The translations under genes and the position numbers were made by a program. 64,000 nt of DNA. It comes from Pseudomonas alkylphenolica (GTDB taxonomy: Bacteria; Pseudomonadota; Gammaproteobacteria; Pseudomonadales; Pseudomonadaceae). A model generated the notes under the pieces. It was not told the DNA's origin. It did not search any database and saw only the letters and a list, made by a program, of their open reading frames with translations. Of this stretch, positions 46,688 through 55,636 are shown piece after piece. The stretch spans positions 620,001-684,000 of the forward strand of contig NZ_QJRG01000034.1 of NCBI RefSeq assembly GCF_004025535.1, written 5' to 3'. How positions within the stretch are numbered: position 1 is the stretch's first letter; each line of letters begins with the position of its first letter.

Positions 46688-48028
46688 ATGCCTTCGTTTC
46701 TTCGCCCGAGCCTGCTGACCCTCGTCTGCGTCAGCGCCTTCTCGGTACACGCTGCCCCTACCGACCTCAACACTCGCATCGACGCTCTGGTGAAACAGGA
46801 CGAAGCGCAGATGATCGAACAGTTCAAGCAGTTGCACCGCAACCCCGAACTGGCCTTCCAGGAAACACAAACTGCTGCCCAGGTAGCCGAAGCCCTGCGA
46901 GCGCAGGGCTTCGAGGTAAAAACCGCGATAGGTACCACCGGTGTCGTGGGCATTCTGCGCAACGGGCCCGGGCCGGTGGTGATGTACCGCGCCGACATGG
47001 ACGCCCTGCCGATCAAGGAAGCGACGGGCCTGCCCTATCAGAGCAGTAAGGTCACGCCCTGGCTCGGCAACCCCGCTCAGCCGGTGATGCATGCCTGCGG
47101 CCACGACGCCCACACCACCTGGTTGATGGAGGTGGCCAAGGTGATGTCCCAGCTCAAGGACCAGTGGTCGGGCACCCTGGTGCTGGTCGCGCAACCGGCA
47201 GAAGAAGTCCTCGAAGGTGCCACGGCCATGGTCAACAACGGCCTCTACGACTTTGCGCCGAAGCCGGATGTGCTGCTGGCGGCACATGTCTCGCCAGTTT
47301 ACCCGGCCGGTAGTGTCGGCCTGCGGGAAGGACCGCGGCTGGCCGGCACCGACCAGATCGACGTCGAGCTGCCCGGCATCGGTGGCCATGGCTCAACGCC
47401 CCACGTCACCAAGGACCCGGTGGTGATGGGGGCCATGGCGGTCATGGGCTACCAGACCATCATCAGCCGCATGGTCGATCAGTCCAAGCCGGCGGTACTG
47501 ACCGTCGGGGCGTTTCAGGCAGGGGTGAACAACAACATCATTCCGGTGAGTGCGACGCTCAAACTCAACCTGCGCTGGTACGACGAACAGGTGCGCGAAC
47601 GCTTGATCGAGGGCATCAAGTCGGTCACCCGAGGGGTGCTGGTAATGAACGACATGCCTGCCGACTACCAGGCCAGATACACCATGAAAGGCCATGCCAC
47701 TCCGGTGTTCAACGGCAAGGCGCAGACCGAGCTGGCGCAAGCGGCGTTGGTGGATCAGCTGGGGGCCGACAAGGTGTTGCCCGGCATGCCGCCGCTCATG
47801 GGCTCGGAAGATTTCCACATGCTCGCCAGCCCGTATCCAGACACAAAGGTCCTGTTCCTCGAGGTGGGCTCGGGCAAGCCGGATGTGTACAAGAACCTGA
47901 TCGAGAAAAAGCAGCTGCCCTCGGCGATGAACCACACGCCAGGCTTTGTCGTCGAGCTGCCGGCGATTGCCACCGGTGTCCGGGCCGTAGCAGCGACCTT
48001 GAACGCATTCTTCAATCAAGCCCGCTGA
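46688..48028 (+). CDS. Periplasmic M20-family amidohydrolase
   Basis: This 446-residue metallopeptidase/amidohydrolase has a Sec signal peptide (residues 1-22, AHA-like cleavage near VHAAPT). The M20D pattern follows: YRADMDALPI, MHACGHDAHTTWLM (metal-binding His and Asp), QPAEEVLEGA (catalytic Glu pair) and MGSEDFHMLA. The family hydrolyses N-acyl amino acids such as hippurate. Export to the periplasm suggests scavenging. ATG 46688 follows AAGGA. A LysR gene is divergent. Confidence 0.9.
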   Translation: MPSFLRPSLLTLVCVSAFSVHAAPTDLNTRIDALVKQDEAQMIEQFKQLHRNPELAFQETQTAAQVAEALRAQGFEVKTAIGTTGVVGILRNGPGPVVMYRADMDALPIKEATGLPYQSSKVTPWLGNPAQPVMHACGHDAHTTWLMEVAKVMSQLKDQWSGTLVLVAQPAEEVLEGATAMVNNGLYDFAPKPDVLLAAHVSPVYPAGSVGLREGPRLAGTDQIDVELPGIGGHGSTPHVTKDPVVMGAMAVMGYQTIISRMVDQSKPAVLTVGAFQAGVNNNIIPVSATLKLNLRWYDEQVRERLIEGIKSVTRGVLVMNDMPADYQARYTMKGHATPVFNGKAQTELAQAALVDQLGADKVLPGMPPLMGSEDFHMLASPYPDTKVLFLEVGSGKPDVYKNLIEKKQLPSAMNHTPGFVVELPAIATGVRAVAATLNAFFNQAR

Positions 48029-48039
48029 AACACTATACC

Positions 48040-48128
48040 TGTAGGAGCGGATTTATCCGCGATGGACTGCGTAGCAGGCCCATTTCAGCGCCGCCCTTGC
48101 GGCCATCGCGGATAAATCCGCGCCTACC
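48040..48128. repeat. REPIN (inverted REP pair)
   Basis: TGTAGGAGCGGATTTATCCGCG (48040-48061) and its inverted copy ending CGCGCCTACC (48128) bracket a spacer. The right end is 2 bp from the stop codon of the chemoreceptor gene. The shared core CGGATAAATCCGCG recurs at 52008-52073. Confidence 0.9.
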
Positions 48129-48129
48129 G

Positions 48130-49446
48130 TCAGCCACCCAGCTGGTTGGAGAACTGCCCCACCGCGCTGACCACTTTCTTCGCCCCGTCCTGGATCTCGA
48201 CGATCACCGTGCCGGTCTGCCCGGCCAGAGTCAGGCCCTGCTCGGCCTGGCGCTTGCTGCTGTCGATAATGTCCACTGCCGCCTTGGCCAGTTGTTCGTT
48301 CTGCTGCACCACCCGGGCGATTTCCTCGGTGGCAGTGCTGGTACGCGAAGCCAGTTGCCGCACTTCATCCGCCACCACGGCAAAACCACGGCCCTGCTCA
48401 CCGGCACGGGCCGCTTCGATCGCCGCATTGAGTGCCAGCAGGTTGGTTTGCCCGGCGATATCGCTGATGGTCTTGATGATCGAGCCGATCACCTGAGACT
48501 GCTTGTTCAACGCCTCGATGCCTTCAGCGGCCTCCTGCATGCACGACTCCAGGGCGCGCATCACATCCACGGTCTGGGTCACCACGTCAGTGGCCTTGCG
48601 TGCACTGTTGTCGGTTTCCAACGAGGTGCTGTAGGCAATGTCGGCAGCCTGGGCAACGGCGATTTCCTGATTGACCTGGTCGGTGATCACCGTGGCGAAC
48701 TTGACCACCTTGTAGAGCACATCGTGGGCATCGATGATCGGGTTGTAAGAGGCTTCGAGCCAGACCACACGGCCATGGGCATCCACACGCTTGAAGCGCT
48801 CGGCGATGAAGTCGCCACGACGCAGGCTGTCCCAGAATGCCTGGTAGGCGCTGGAGTTGTATTCCTCAGGCTCGCAGAACATCCGGTGGTGCTTGCCGAC
48901 AACCTGTTCCAGGCGATAGCCCATGGTCTGCAGGAAGCGGTCATTGGCGGCCAGTACCTCGCCTTGCAGGTTGAACTCGATGACCGCCGTAGAGCGCATC
49001 AGCGCCTTGATCAGGCTTTCATGCTCACGCGAGGTTTCGATGGTGCGGGTCAGGTCACTGGAGTGCAGGGTAAAGTGCATGATGCGCCCGGTGCTGTCCT
49101 TGACCGGCTGCAGGATCGAACGCAACCAGGCCTCTTCACCATTGCCGCGTAGCAGGCGAAACGCGCCGTTGAGGTGTTCGCCACGGGTAATGGCGGTTTT
49201 CATGCGTTTGTAGAAATCCAGCTGCTTGACGTGCGCCGGTATGATTTCCTCGATGTTGCGCCCCAGCAGCTGATGGCTGCTGTAGAGCATTTCCTTCTCG
49301 AAATTGCTGTTGACCGATTCGATGCTGCCTTGCGGATCGAGCTGCAGCACGAGCATCTCGCTGTCCAGGCTGCTCTTGACCTGCTCCACGGATAGCAACG
49401 CTTCGCGCAGCTGGAGGTTTTCTTTTTTCAGTTTGCTGTTGAACAT
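48130..49446 (-). CDS. Soluble PAS-PAS methyl-accepting chemotaxis protein, BdlA-like
   Basis: This chemoreceptor of about 438 residues has no transmembrane helix. It has an N-terminal coiled coil (1-30), two PAS domains (about 30-130 with [20 protein letters not shown]; 150-250 with [35 protein letters not shown]) and an MCP signalling domain with [34 protein letters not shown]. The architecture matches BdlA, the P. aeruginosa biofilm-dispersal regulator. The start is one of two adjacent ATGs (49446 or 49449), after AGGG. The stop abuts a REPIN. Confidence 0.9.
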   Translation of the reverse strand: MFNSKLKKENLQLREALLSVEQVKSSLDSEMLVLQLDPQGSIESVNSNFEKEMLYSSHQLLGRNIEEIIPAHVKQLDFYKRMKTAITRGEHLNGAFRLLRGNGEEAWLRSILQPVKDSTGRIMHFTLHSSDLTRTIETSREHESLIKALMRSTAVIEFNLQGEVLAANDRFLQTMGYRLEQVVGKHHRMFCEPEEYNSSAYQAFWDSLRRGDFIAERFKRVDAHGRVVWLEASYNPIIDAHDVLYKVVKFATVITDQVNQEIAVAQAADIAYSTSLETDNSARKATDVVTQTVDVMRALESCMQEAAEGIEALNKQSQVIGSIIKTISDIAGQTNLLALNAAIEAARAGEQGRGFAVVADEVRQLASRTSTATEEIARVVQQNEQLAKAAVDIIDSSKRQAEQGLTLAGQTGTVIVEIQDGAKKVVSAVGQFSNQLGG

Positions 49447-49622
49447 CATTGCTACCCTGAAGCGGAGTCGGCACTCGAATGCATCTGCATCGGCCGTTCG
49501 TCGGACATTCTTGAGTACCCCCCGGGATTTTTTTCTGCCGTTGCGCCGCCGGATATCGGGCGTCACAAATCAGTCACAGTTGTGTCACCGCAGCGCAATC
49601 ACGGCCGCTGAAACTGGTCTTC

Positions 49623-50840
49623 ATGAGCGCAACGTCCCTGCATGTCACCCTGATCAGCGAAACCTTCCCACCCGAAATCAACGGCGTGGCCAGTACTCTC
49701 GGCCGCCTGAGTGAAGGCTTGCGCCAACGCGGCCATCACGTCGAGCTGATTCGGCCTCGCCAATCTGCCGATCCACTGGGGCCAACCGACGACCTGCAGC
49801 TGCTCTGCCGCAACTGGCCATTGCCCGGCTACCCGGGGCTGCAATGGGGTCAGGTGTCGATGCACAAACTCATGCGCCGCTGGCGTCGGCAGCGCCCGGA
49901 CGTGCTGTACATTGCTACCGAAGGGCCCCTGGGCTTAACTGCACTACGCGCCGCACGCCGGCTGGGCATCGCCGTGGTCAGCGGCTTTCACACCAACTTT
50001 CACCAGTACGCCAGCGAGTACGGCCTGGGCCTGCTGGCGCGGTTGCTTACGCACTACCTGCGCTGGTTTCACCGGCGCACTCACGCCACCCTGGTCCCGA
50101 GCATCAGTCAACGCCTTGAACTGGAACGCCGAGGCTTCGACAACCTGGCGATGATGGCCCGTGGCGTCGACAGCCAGCTGTTCACTCCCGGCAGGCGCAA
50201 TCAGGCACTGCGCGATCAGTGGGGGCTGGGCAGCGACGACATTGCCTTGCTGTACGTCGGGCGCCTGGCGCCGGAGAAAAACCTCGGCGTGCTGCAGCAG
50301 TGCCTGCACGCTGCACGACAAAGTTATCCACAACACCAGATCAAATTGATCGTGGTCGGCGAAGGTCCGCAGCGCAGCAGCCTGGAACAGCAGCTGCCCG
50401 ATGCGATTTTCTGCGGCGCCCAACAAGGTCAAGCCCTGGCCGAGCACTATGCCTGCGGGGATATCTTCCTGTTCCCTAGCTTGACCGAAACGTTCGGCAA
50501 CGTGGTGCTCGAGGCAATGGCCTCAGGGCTGGGCGTGGTGGCCTACGACCAGGCTGCGGCCGCCCAGCATATCCGCCATGGTCACAGTGGGGCGCTGGCC
50601 ATGCCTGGCGATGTGGACGCCTTCATCGATGCCTGCAACTGGTTGCTCGAAGACGCCGAAGCCTTGCGCAGGGTGCGCCTCAATGCCCGACAACACGCCA
50701 GCCGCCAAGGCTGGCCGGCAGTGATCGAGCAGTTCGAGGGCCACCTGCGCGCGGCGTGTCACCTGCCGCCGGGCGACAGTGTGCAGCCTCACGCGGCAGC
50801 GCTGGTGATCAAACCAGGGTCGTCAACGCCTCACGGCTAA
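49623..50840 (+). CDS. Glycosyltransferase family 4 (GDP-mannose-type alpha-glycosyltransferase)
   Basis: This 405-residue GT-B fold enzyme starts MSATSLHVTLISETFPPEINGVA, has FHTNFHQYASEYG, a donor-binding region YVGRLAPEKNLGVL, and the E-x7-E motif in SLTETFGNVVLEAMASG. The pattern fits bacterial GT4 enzymes that act on diacylglycerol or phosphatidylinositol-like acceptors, often using GDP-mannose or UDP-sugars. The acceptor is unknown. Its 3' end overlaps that of the convergent old yellow enzyme by 32 bases. Confidence 0.85.
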   Translation: MSATSLHVTLISETFPPEINGVASTLGRLSEGLRQRGHHVELIRPRQSADPLGPTDDLQLLCRNWPLPGYPGLQWGQVSMHKLMRRWRRQRPDVLYIATEGPLGLTALRAARRLGIAVVSGFHTNFHQYASEYGLGLLARLLTHYLRWFHRRTHATLVPSISQRLELERRGFDNLAMMARGVDSQLFTPGRRNQALRDQWGLGSDDIALLYVGRLAPEKNLGVLQQCLHAARQSYPQHQIKLIVVGEGPQRSSLEQQLPDAIFCGAQQGQALAEHYACGDIFLFPSLTETFGNVVLEAMASGLGVVAYDQAAAAQHIRHGHSGALAMPGDVDAFIDACNWLLEDAEALRRVRLNARQHASRQGWPAVIEQFEGHLRAACHLPPGDSVQPHAAALVIKPGSSTPHG

Positions 50841-51912
50841 ACGGCAGGATGTCCTGTTCGCGACCGTCACGGACCTTGGCCGCCCAATCCGGATCAACCA
50901 GCAGCGCACGGCCTACGGCCACCAGATCGAACTCGTCATTTTCAAGACGTGTCAGCAGGTTTTCCAGGCTGGCCGGCTGCGCCACCTTGTCGGTCGCCAC
51001 CATGAACTGCAGGAACTCGCCGTCCAGGCCGACACTGCCCACGGTAATGGTGGGTTTTCCGGTGAGCTGGCGGGTCCAGCCGGCCAGGTTCAGGTCCGAG
51101 CCCGCGAATTCGGGTTCCCAGAAGCGGCGGGTGGAACAGTGGAAGATATCCACACCGGCGTCGGCCAGCGGCTTGAGGAAGGCCGCCAGGGCGTCGGCGC
51201 TTTCAACCAGACGGGCGCTGTAGTCCTGCTGTTTCCATTGGGAGAAGCGGAAAATGATAGGGAAATCCGGGCCAACCGCAGCCCGCACGGCGCTGATCAA
51301 CTCGATGGCAAAGCGCGAGCGCCCGGCCAGGTCGCCACCGTACTCATCGGTACGCTGGTTGCTGGCCTCCCAGAAGAACTGGTCGATCAGGTAACCATGG
51401 GCGCCGTGAATCTCGACACCGTCCATGCCGATGGCCTGAGCGTCGCGGGCCGCTTGAGCAAAAGCCTGGATCACCTCGGCAATATCCTCGCGGGTCATGC
51501 CATGAATCAGCACCTGGCCATCTTTGCTCTTTTCGCTCGGGCCGTAACCGGGAACGCTGCCATCGGGTTCGGTGCCCACGCGGCGCACACTCCCCACATG
51601 CCACAATTGCGGAACAATGCGACCACCCTCGGCGTGCACGGCGTCAACCACCTGCTTCCAGCCAGCCAGGGCATCTTCACCATAGAAGCGCGGCACATTG
51701 GGATAACCGTTGGCAGCCTTGTGGCCCACCGTGGTGCCCTCGGTGATGATCAGGCCGACGCCGGCAGCCGCGCGACGGCGGTAATATTCGACCACCTGGG
51801 CATGCGGTACGCCACCGGGGCAGAAGGTACGGGTCATCGGCGCCATGACCACACGGCTCGGCAGCTCAAGGGTGCCCAACTGGACGGGAGTAAACAACGC
51901 GGTGACGGACAT
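50809..51912 (-). CDS. NADH:flavin oxidoreductase, old yellow enzyme family
   Basis: This 367-residue FMN enzyme reduces activated alkenes, quinones or nitro compounds. It shows VVMAPMTRTFCPGG, QLWHVGSV, the substrate-binding HGAHGYLIDQFFW pair and VGRALLVDPDW at the C-terminus. The Thr before FCPGG and the overall pattern match the xenobiotic-reductase subgroup. A single gene; no regulator is adjacent. Confidence 0.9.
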   Translation of the reverse strand: MSVTALFTPVQLGTLELPSRVVMAPMTRTFCPGGVPHAQVVEYYRRRAAAGVGLIITEGTTVGHKAANGYPNVPRFYGEDALAGWKQVVDAVHAEGGRIVPQLWHVGSVRRVGTEPDGSVPGYGPSEKSKDGQVLIHGMTREDIAEVIQAFAQAARDAQAIGMDGVEIHGAHGYLIDQFFWEASNQRTDEYGGDLAGRSRFAIELISAVRAAVGPDFPIIFRFSQWKQQDYSARLVESADALAAFLKPLADAGVDIFHCSTRRFWEPEFAGSDLNLAGWTRQLTGKPTITVGSVGLDGEFLQFMVATDKVAQPASLENLLTRLENDEFDLVAVGRALLVDPDWAAKVRDGREQDILPFSREALTTLV

Positions 51913-52007
51913 GTGGCGCTCCAGTGAGAAAGGAATGCGCCTGAGGATAGGGTGAGCCGACAGGGCGGCCCAGCACTATTGATTTGAGTGATTTTGGATC
52001 ATCGCCG

Positions 52008-52073
52008 TGTAGCCGCGGATTTATCTGCATTAGGCCCGCGCTGCGGGCCTTCGCGGATAAATCCGCGCCTACA
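52008..52073. repeat. REPIN (inverted REP pair)
   Basis: TGTAGCCGCGGATTTATCTGCA and its inverted copy, ending CGCGCCTACA at 52073, flank a GC hairpin (GGCCCGCGCTGCGGGCC). The right end directly touches the stop codon of the glutathione peroxidase gene (52074). It belongs to the same repeat family as 48040-48128. Confidence 0.9.
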
Positions 52074-52556
52074 TCAGGCCAGGGCCTTCTCGATCGCGTG
52101 CACCACTGTCGCATCATCCGGTGCAGTGCGCGGCGAGAAACGCGCCAGCACCCGGCCATCCTTGCCGACCAGAAACTTCTCGAAGTTCCAGGTGATGTCG
52201 CCAGGGAACTCGGCGCCTTCACCCGCCAGCAAACGATACAGCTGATGACGCTCCGCGCCATTGACCTCCAGCTTGCTACCCAGCGGGAACGTAACCCCGT
52301 AATTCACGCTGCAGAACTGCTGGATTTCATCTTCAGTGCCCGGCTCCTGCCCGGCAAACTGATTGCACGGCAGGCCCAGCACGCTGAAACCCTGGCCCTT
52401 GTATTGCTGATACAGGTTTTCCAGCGCCGCATATTGCGGGGTCAGGCCACACTTCGAGGCGACATTGACCACCAGCACCACCTGGCCCTTGAATGGCGCC
52501 AGAGGCAACTCCTGGCCATTCAGCGCCTGCAACTTCAGGTCGTGAAATGCACTCAT
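52074..52556 (-). CDS. Glutathione peroxidase family protein
   Basis: This 160-residue thiol peroxidase has the active Cys36 in NVASKCGLTPQY, LGLPCNQFAGQEPG, and WNFEKFLVGKDG with the conserved Trp-Asn. It has cysteine in place of selenocysteine, so it probably uses thioredoxin or glutathione. ATG 52556 follows GGGGAG; the frame extends to 52619 without need. A slyD terminator lies upstream on the same strand. Confidence 0.93.
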   Translation of the reverse strand: MSAFHDLKLQALNGQELPLAPFKGQVVLVVNVASKCGLTPQYAALENLYQQYKGQGFSVLGLPCNQFAGQEPGTEDEIQQFCSVNYGVTFPLGSKLEVNGAERHQLYRLLAGEGAEFPGDITWNFEKFLVGKDGRVLARFSPRTAPDDATVVHAIEKALA

Positions 52557-52618
52557 GACGAACTCCCCTCTCCAGTTCCCGGTTGCCGCTGCGGGCTGCA
52601 AGTAGTAACAGCAGCCCA

Positions 52619-52683
52619 TTAAAAAGGCGCCCTGCCAAGCCGTCTTCCCCTGTTGGAGTGCGACGGTCTTGCCCGGGCGCCTT
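52619..52683 (-). terminator. Terminator of slyD
   Basis: On the minus strand AAGGCGCCC (forward 52675-52683) pairs with GGGCGCCTT (52624-52632), and an inner GACGG/CCGTC stem closes the loop. A run of T follows. It lies 30 bp after the slyD stop. Confidence 0.75.
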
Positions 52684-52711
52684 CGCGACTCTCTGAGCTT
52701 AGCGCAGAAAA

Positions 52712-53197
52712 TCAGTGGTGATGGCCACCTTCGCCATGGACGTGGCCATGGGCTACTTCTTCTTCGCTGGCGTCACGAATGTTGACGACCTTGACCTTGA
52801 AGTTCAGGCGCTGGCCAGCCAGTGGGTGGTTGCCGTCGACAGTTACGTCGTCGCCGTCCAGATCACGGATGGTAACGATCTGCATCTGGCCGTCCGGCGC
52901 AGAAGCGTGGAACTGCATGCCCACTTCCAGTTGGTCGACGCCTTCGAACATGCTGCGGTTCAGGGTGCTGACCAGTTCGGCCAGGTATTCGCCGTAGGCA
53001 TCTTCCGGCTCGATGGCAACTTCCAGCTCGTCGCCGGCAGCTTTGCCTTCCAGGGCTTTTTCCAGGCCCGGAATGATGTTGCCTGCGCCATGCAGGTAGA
53101 CCAGCGGAGCGCCGCCGGCGGAGCTGTCGATGACCTCACCAGCGTCGTTGGTCAGGGTATAGTCGATGGAGACAGCCTTGTTGGCGGCGATCAGCAT
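52712..53197 (-). CDS. slyD: FKBP-type peptidyl-prolyl isomerase SlyD
   Basis: This 161-residue prolyl isomerase and chaperone has the SlyD pattern: VSIDYTLTNDAGEVIDSS, PLVYLHGAGNIIPGLEKAL, GDELEVAIEPEDAYGEY, and an insert-in-flap domain. A His-rich tail (VAHGHVHGEGGHHH) can bind nickel. The start is ATG 53197. It diverges from the DUF3565 gene with overlapping start regions. It is followed by a terminator. Confidence 0.95.
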   Translation of the reverse strand: MLIAANKAVSIDYTLTNDAGEVIDSSAGGAPLVYLHGAGNIIPGLEKALEGKAAGDELEVAIEPEDAYGEYLAELVSTLNRSMFEGVDQLEVGMQFHASAPDGQMQIVTIRDLDGDDVTVDGNHPLAGQRLNFKVKVVNIRDASEEEVAHGHVHGEGGHHH

Positions 53198-53504
53198 GGG
53201 GCGAGACCTTTTGCATAAGAATGTAGAACGAACAAGTGTAACCAACGCATCGTCCGAAAGCGACCGTAACCCGGACAAACGGGTTACCCCGCCCTGCAGC
53301 CGGGTGCTGGGTTTTCATCAGGACGAGGACGGCCACTGGGTGGTCGCGCTGTCGTGCGGGCATACCCAGCACCTGCGCCACCTGCCGCCCTGGCAGTCGC
53401 GGGCCTGGGTGCTCGACGCCGAGCAGCGCCAGCAACGCATTGGCCAGCCATTTGCGTGTGGCTGGTGCGCTCAGGGTGCCGATAGCGATACCCTTGAACA
53501 TTGA
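53196..53504 (+). CDS. DUF3565-family protein
   Basis: This protein of about 102 residues has the conserved core LGFHQDEDGHWVVALSCGHTQHLRHLPPWQSR and a C-terminal FACGWC pair, a small Cys/His pattern that suggests metal binding. The function is unknown. The true start is uncertain, since no clear ribosome-binding site is seen. The ATG at 53196 overlaps the slyD start codon on the other strand by two bases, and a TTG at codon 6 is an alternative. It precedes pta by 33 bp. Confidence 0.75.
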   Translation: MGRDLLHKNVERTSVTNASSESDRNPDKRVTPPCSRVLGFHQDEDGHWVVALSCGHTQHLRHLPPWQSRAWVLDAEQRQQRIGQPFACGWCAQGADSDTLEH

Positions 53505-53537
53505 TTCTTTTTGCCTAGCGCATTTCGAGACGTTTGC

Positions 53538-55634
53538 ATGCAGACATTTTTCATCGCGCCGACCGACTTTGGTGTCGGCCTGACGTCCATCAGCCTCGGC
53601 CTGGTTCGCACTCTTGAGCGCGCCGGGCTTAAAGTCGGCTTCTTCAAGCCGATTGCCCAGCCGCACCCGGGCGATACCGGGCCCGAGCGCTCCACCGAAC
53701 TGGTCGCCCGCACCCATGGCCTGAACCCGCCCAAGCCGCTGAGCCTGGCCCATGTCGAACGCATGCTCGGCGATGGCCAGCTCGATGAGCTGCTCGAGGA
53801 AATCATCACCCTGTACCAGCAAGCCTGCGTCGGCAAAGACGTGGTGGTGGTCGAGGGCATGGTCCCGACCCGTCACGCCAGCTATGCGGCGCGGGTCAAC
53901 CTGCACCTGGCCAAGAGCCTGGATGCCGAGGTGATCCTGGTCTCGGCGCCAGAAAACGAAGTACTCACCGAGCTGTCCGGGCGGGTCGAGTTGCAGGCGC
54001 AACTGTTTGGCGGGCCGCGCGACCCGAAAGTCCTCGGGGTGATCCTCAACAAGGTGCGCACCGACGAAAGCATGAGCGATTTCGCCCGGCGCCTGAAGGA
54101 ACATTCGCCGCTGCTGCGTGGCGATGACTTCCGCCTGCTTGGCTGCATTCCCTACCAGGCCGACCTCAACGCCCCGCGTACCCGCGATGTGGCCGAGCTG
54201 CTCGGCGCCCAGGTACTCAACGCCGGTGACTACGAACAGCGGCGCATGAACAAGATCATCATCTGCGCCCGAACCGTGGCCAATACCGTGCCGCTGCTCA
54301 AGCCCGGCACGCTGGTGGTGACCCCGGGCGATCGCGACGACATCATCCTCGCCGTGAGCCTGGCCGCGATCAACGGCGTGCCCCTGGCCGGCCTGTTGCT
54401 GACCAGCGACAGCAAGCCGGACCCACGCATCCTCGAACTGTGCCAGGGCGCGTTGCTGGCCGGCTTGCCGATCCTGTCGGTGAGCACCGGTTCCTACGAC
54501 ACTGCCAACCAGCTCAACCAGTTGAACAAGGAAATCCCGGTGGATGACCGCGAACGCGCGGAAATCATCACCGACTTCGTCGCCAGCTACCTGGACGCCG
54601 ACTGGCTGCACCAACGCTGCGGTACGCCGCGTGAGTTGCGCCTGTCGCCGGCGGTGTTCCGCTACCAGCTGATTCAGCGCGCCCAGCAAGCCAACAAGCG
54701 CATCGTGTTGCCCGAAGGCGCCGAGCCGATGACCGTGCAGGCCGCTGCCATCTGCCAGGCGCGTGGTATCGCCCGCTGCGTGCTGCTGGCCAAGCCAGAT
54801 GATGTTCAGGCAGTGGCCCGCGCCCAGGGCATCACCTTGCCCGAGGGCCTGGAGATCATCGACCCGGACCAGATCCGCGAACGCTATGTCGAGCCCATGG
54901 TCAGCCTGCGCAAGAGCAAGAGCCTGAACGCCCCCATGGCCGAACAGCAACTGGAAGACCCGGTGGTGATCGGCACCATGATGCTGGCCCTTGACGAAGT
55001 CGATGGCCTGGTCTCCGGCCTGGTTCACTCCACCGCCAACACCATCCGCCCGGCCCTGCAACTGATCAAGACCGCGCCCGGCTGCAGCCTGGTGTCTTCG
55101 GTGTACTTCATGCTGTTTCCCGAGCAGGTGCTGGTGTACGGCGACTGCGTGATGAACCCGCACCCGACGGCCGCCGAGCTGGCCGAGATCGCCCTGCAAA
55201 GTGCCGACTCCGCCGATGCCTTCGGCATTGCCCCGCGGGTCGCGATGATCAGCTACTCAAGTGGTGAATCGGCCAGCGGCGAAGAAGTCGAGAAGGTCCG
55301 CGAAGCCACCCTGCTGGCCCAGGAGACGCAGCGCACCCTGCAGATAGATGGCCCGCTGCAGTACGACACTGCCGCCAACCTTGAAATCGCCCGCGAACTG
55401 GCGCCCAACAGCCCGGTGGCCGGCCGTGCCACAGTGTTCGTGTTCCCCGACCTGAACACCGGCAACACCACTCACAAGGCGGTGCAACGCAGCGCCGACT
55501 GCGTCAGCCTCGGGCCGATGCTGCAAGGCCTGCGCAAGCCGGTCAACGACCTGCCGCGCGGCGCCCAGGTCGACGACATCGTCTACACCATTGCCCTGAC
55601 CGCAATTCAGGCCAACCGCTCACTGGATAGCTGA
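53538..55634 (+). CDS. pta: Phosphate acetyltransferase Pta
   Basis: This 698-residue long-form enzyme interconverts acetyl-CoA and acetyl phosphate. The N-terminal BioD-like P-loop domain starts MQTFFIAPTDFGVGLTSISLGL, where the loop is APTDFGVGLTS. A DRTGG-like middle region follows, and the catalytic PTA domain starts near residue 390 with RIVLPEGAEPMTVQAAA. ATG 53538 is chosen over the frame to 53511. No ackA is adjacent. The acyltransferase gene follows by 2 bp. Confidence 0.95.
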   Translation: MQTFFIAPTDFGVGLTSISLGLVRTLERAGLKVGFFKPIAQPHPGDTGPERSTELVARTHGLNPPKPLSLAHVERMLGDGQLDELLEEIITLYQQACVGKDVVVVEGMVPTRHASYAARVNLHLAKSLDAEVILVSAPENEVLTELSGRVELQAQLFGGPRDPKVLGVILNKVRTDESMSDFARRLKEHSPLLRGDDFRLLGCIPYQADLNAPRTRDVAELLGAQVLNAGDYEQRRMNKIIICARTVANTVPLLKPGTLVVTPGDRDDIILAVSLAAINGVPLAGLLLTSDSKPDPRILELCQGALLAGLPILSVSTGSYDTANQLNQLNKEIPVDDRERAEIITDFVASYLDADWLHQRCGTPRELRLSPAVFRYQLIQRAQQANKRIVLPEGAEPMTVQAAAICQARGIARCVLLAKPDDVQAVARAQGITLPEGLEIIDPDQIRERYVEPMVSLRKSKSLNAPMAEQQLEDPVVIGTMMLALDEVDGLVSGLVHSTANTIRPALQLIKTAPGCSLVSSVYFMLFPEQVLVYGDCVMNPHPTAAELAEIALQSADSADAFGIAPRVAMISYSSGESASGEEVEKVREATLLAQETQRTLQIDGPLQYDTAANLEIARELAPNSPVAGRATVFVFPDLNTGNTTHKAVQRSADCVSLGPMLQGLRKPVNDLPRGAQVDDIVYTIALTAIQANRSLDS

Positions 55635-55636
55635 AC

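Noticed and set aside
53136..55199. 687-codon open frame on the minus strand across pta
   Set aside because: It is antisense to the clear pta frame, has low-complexity His/Gln/Gly-rich composition typical of high-GC shadow frames, and matches no family.
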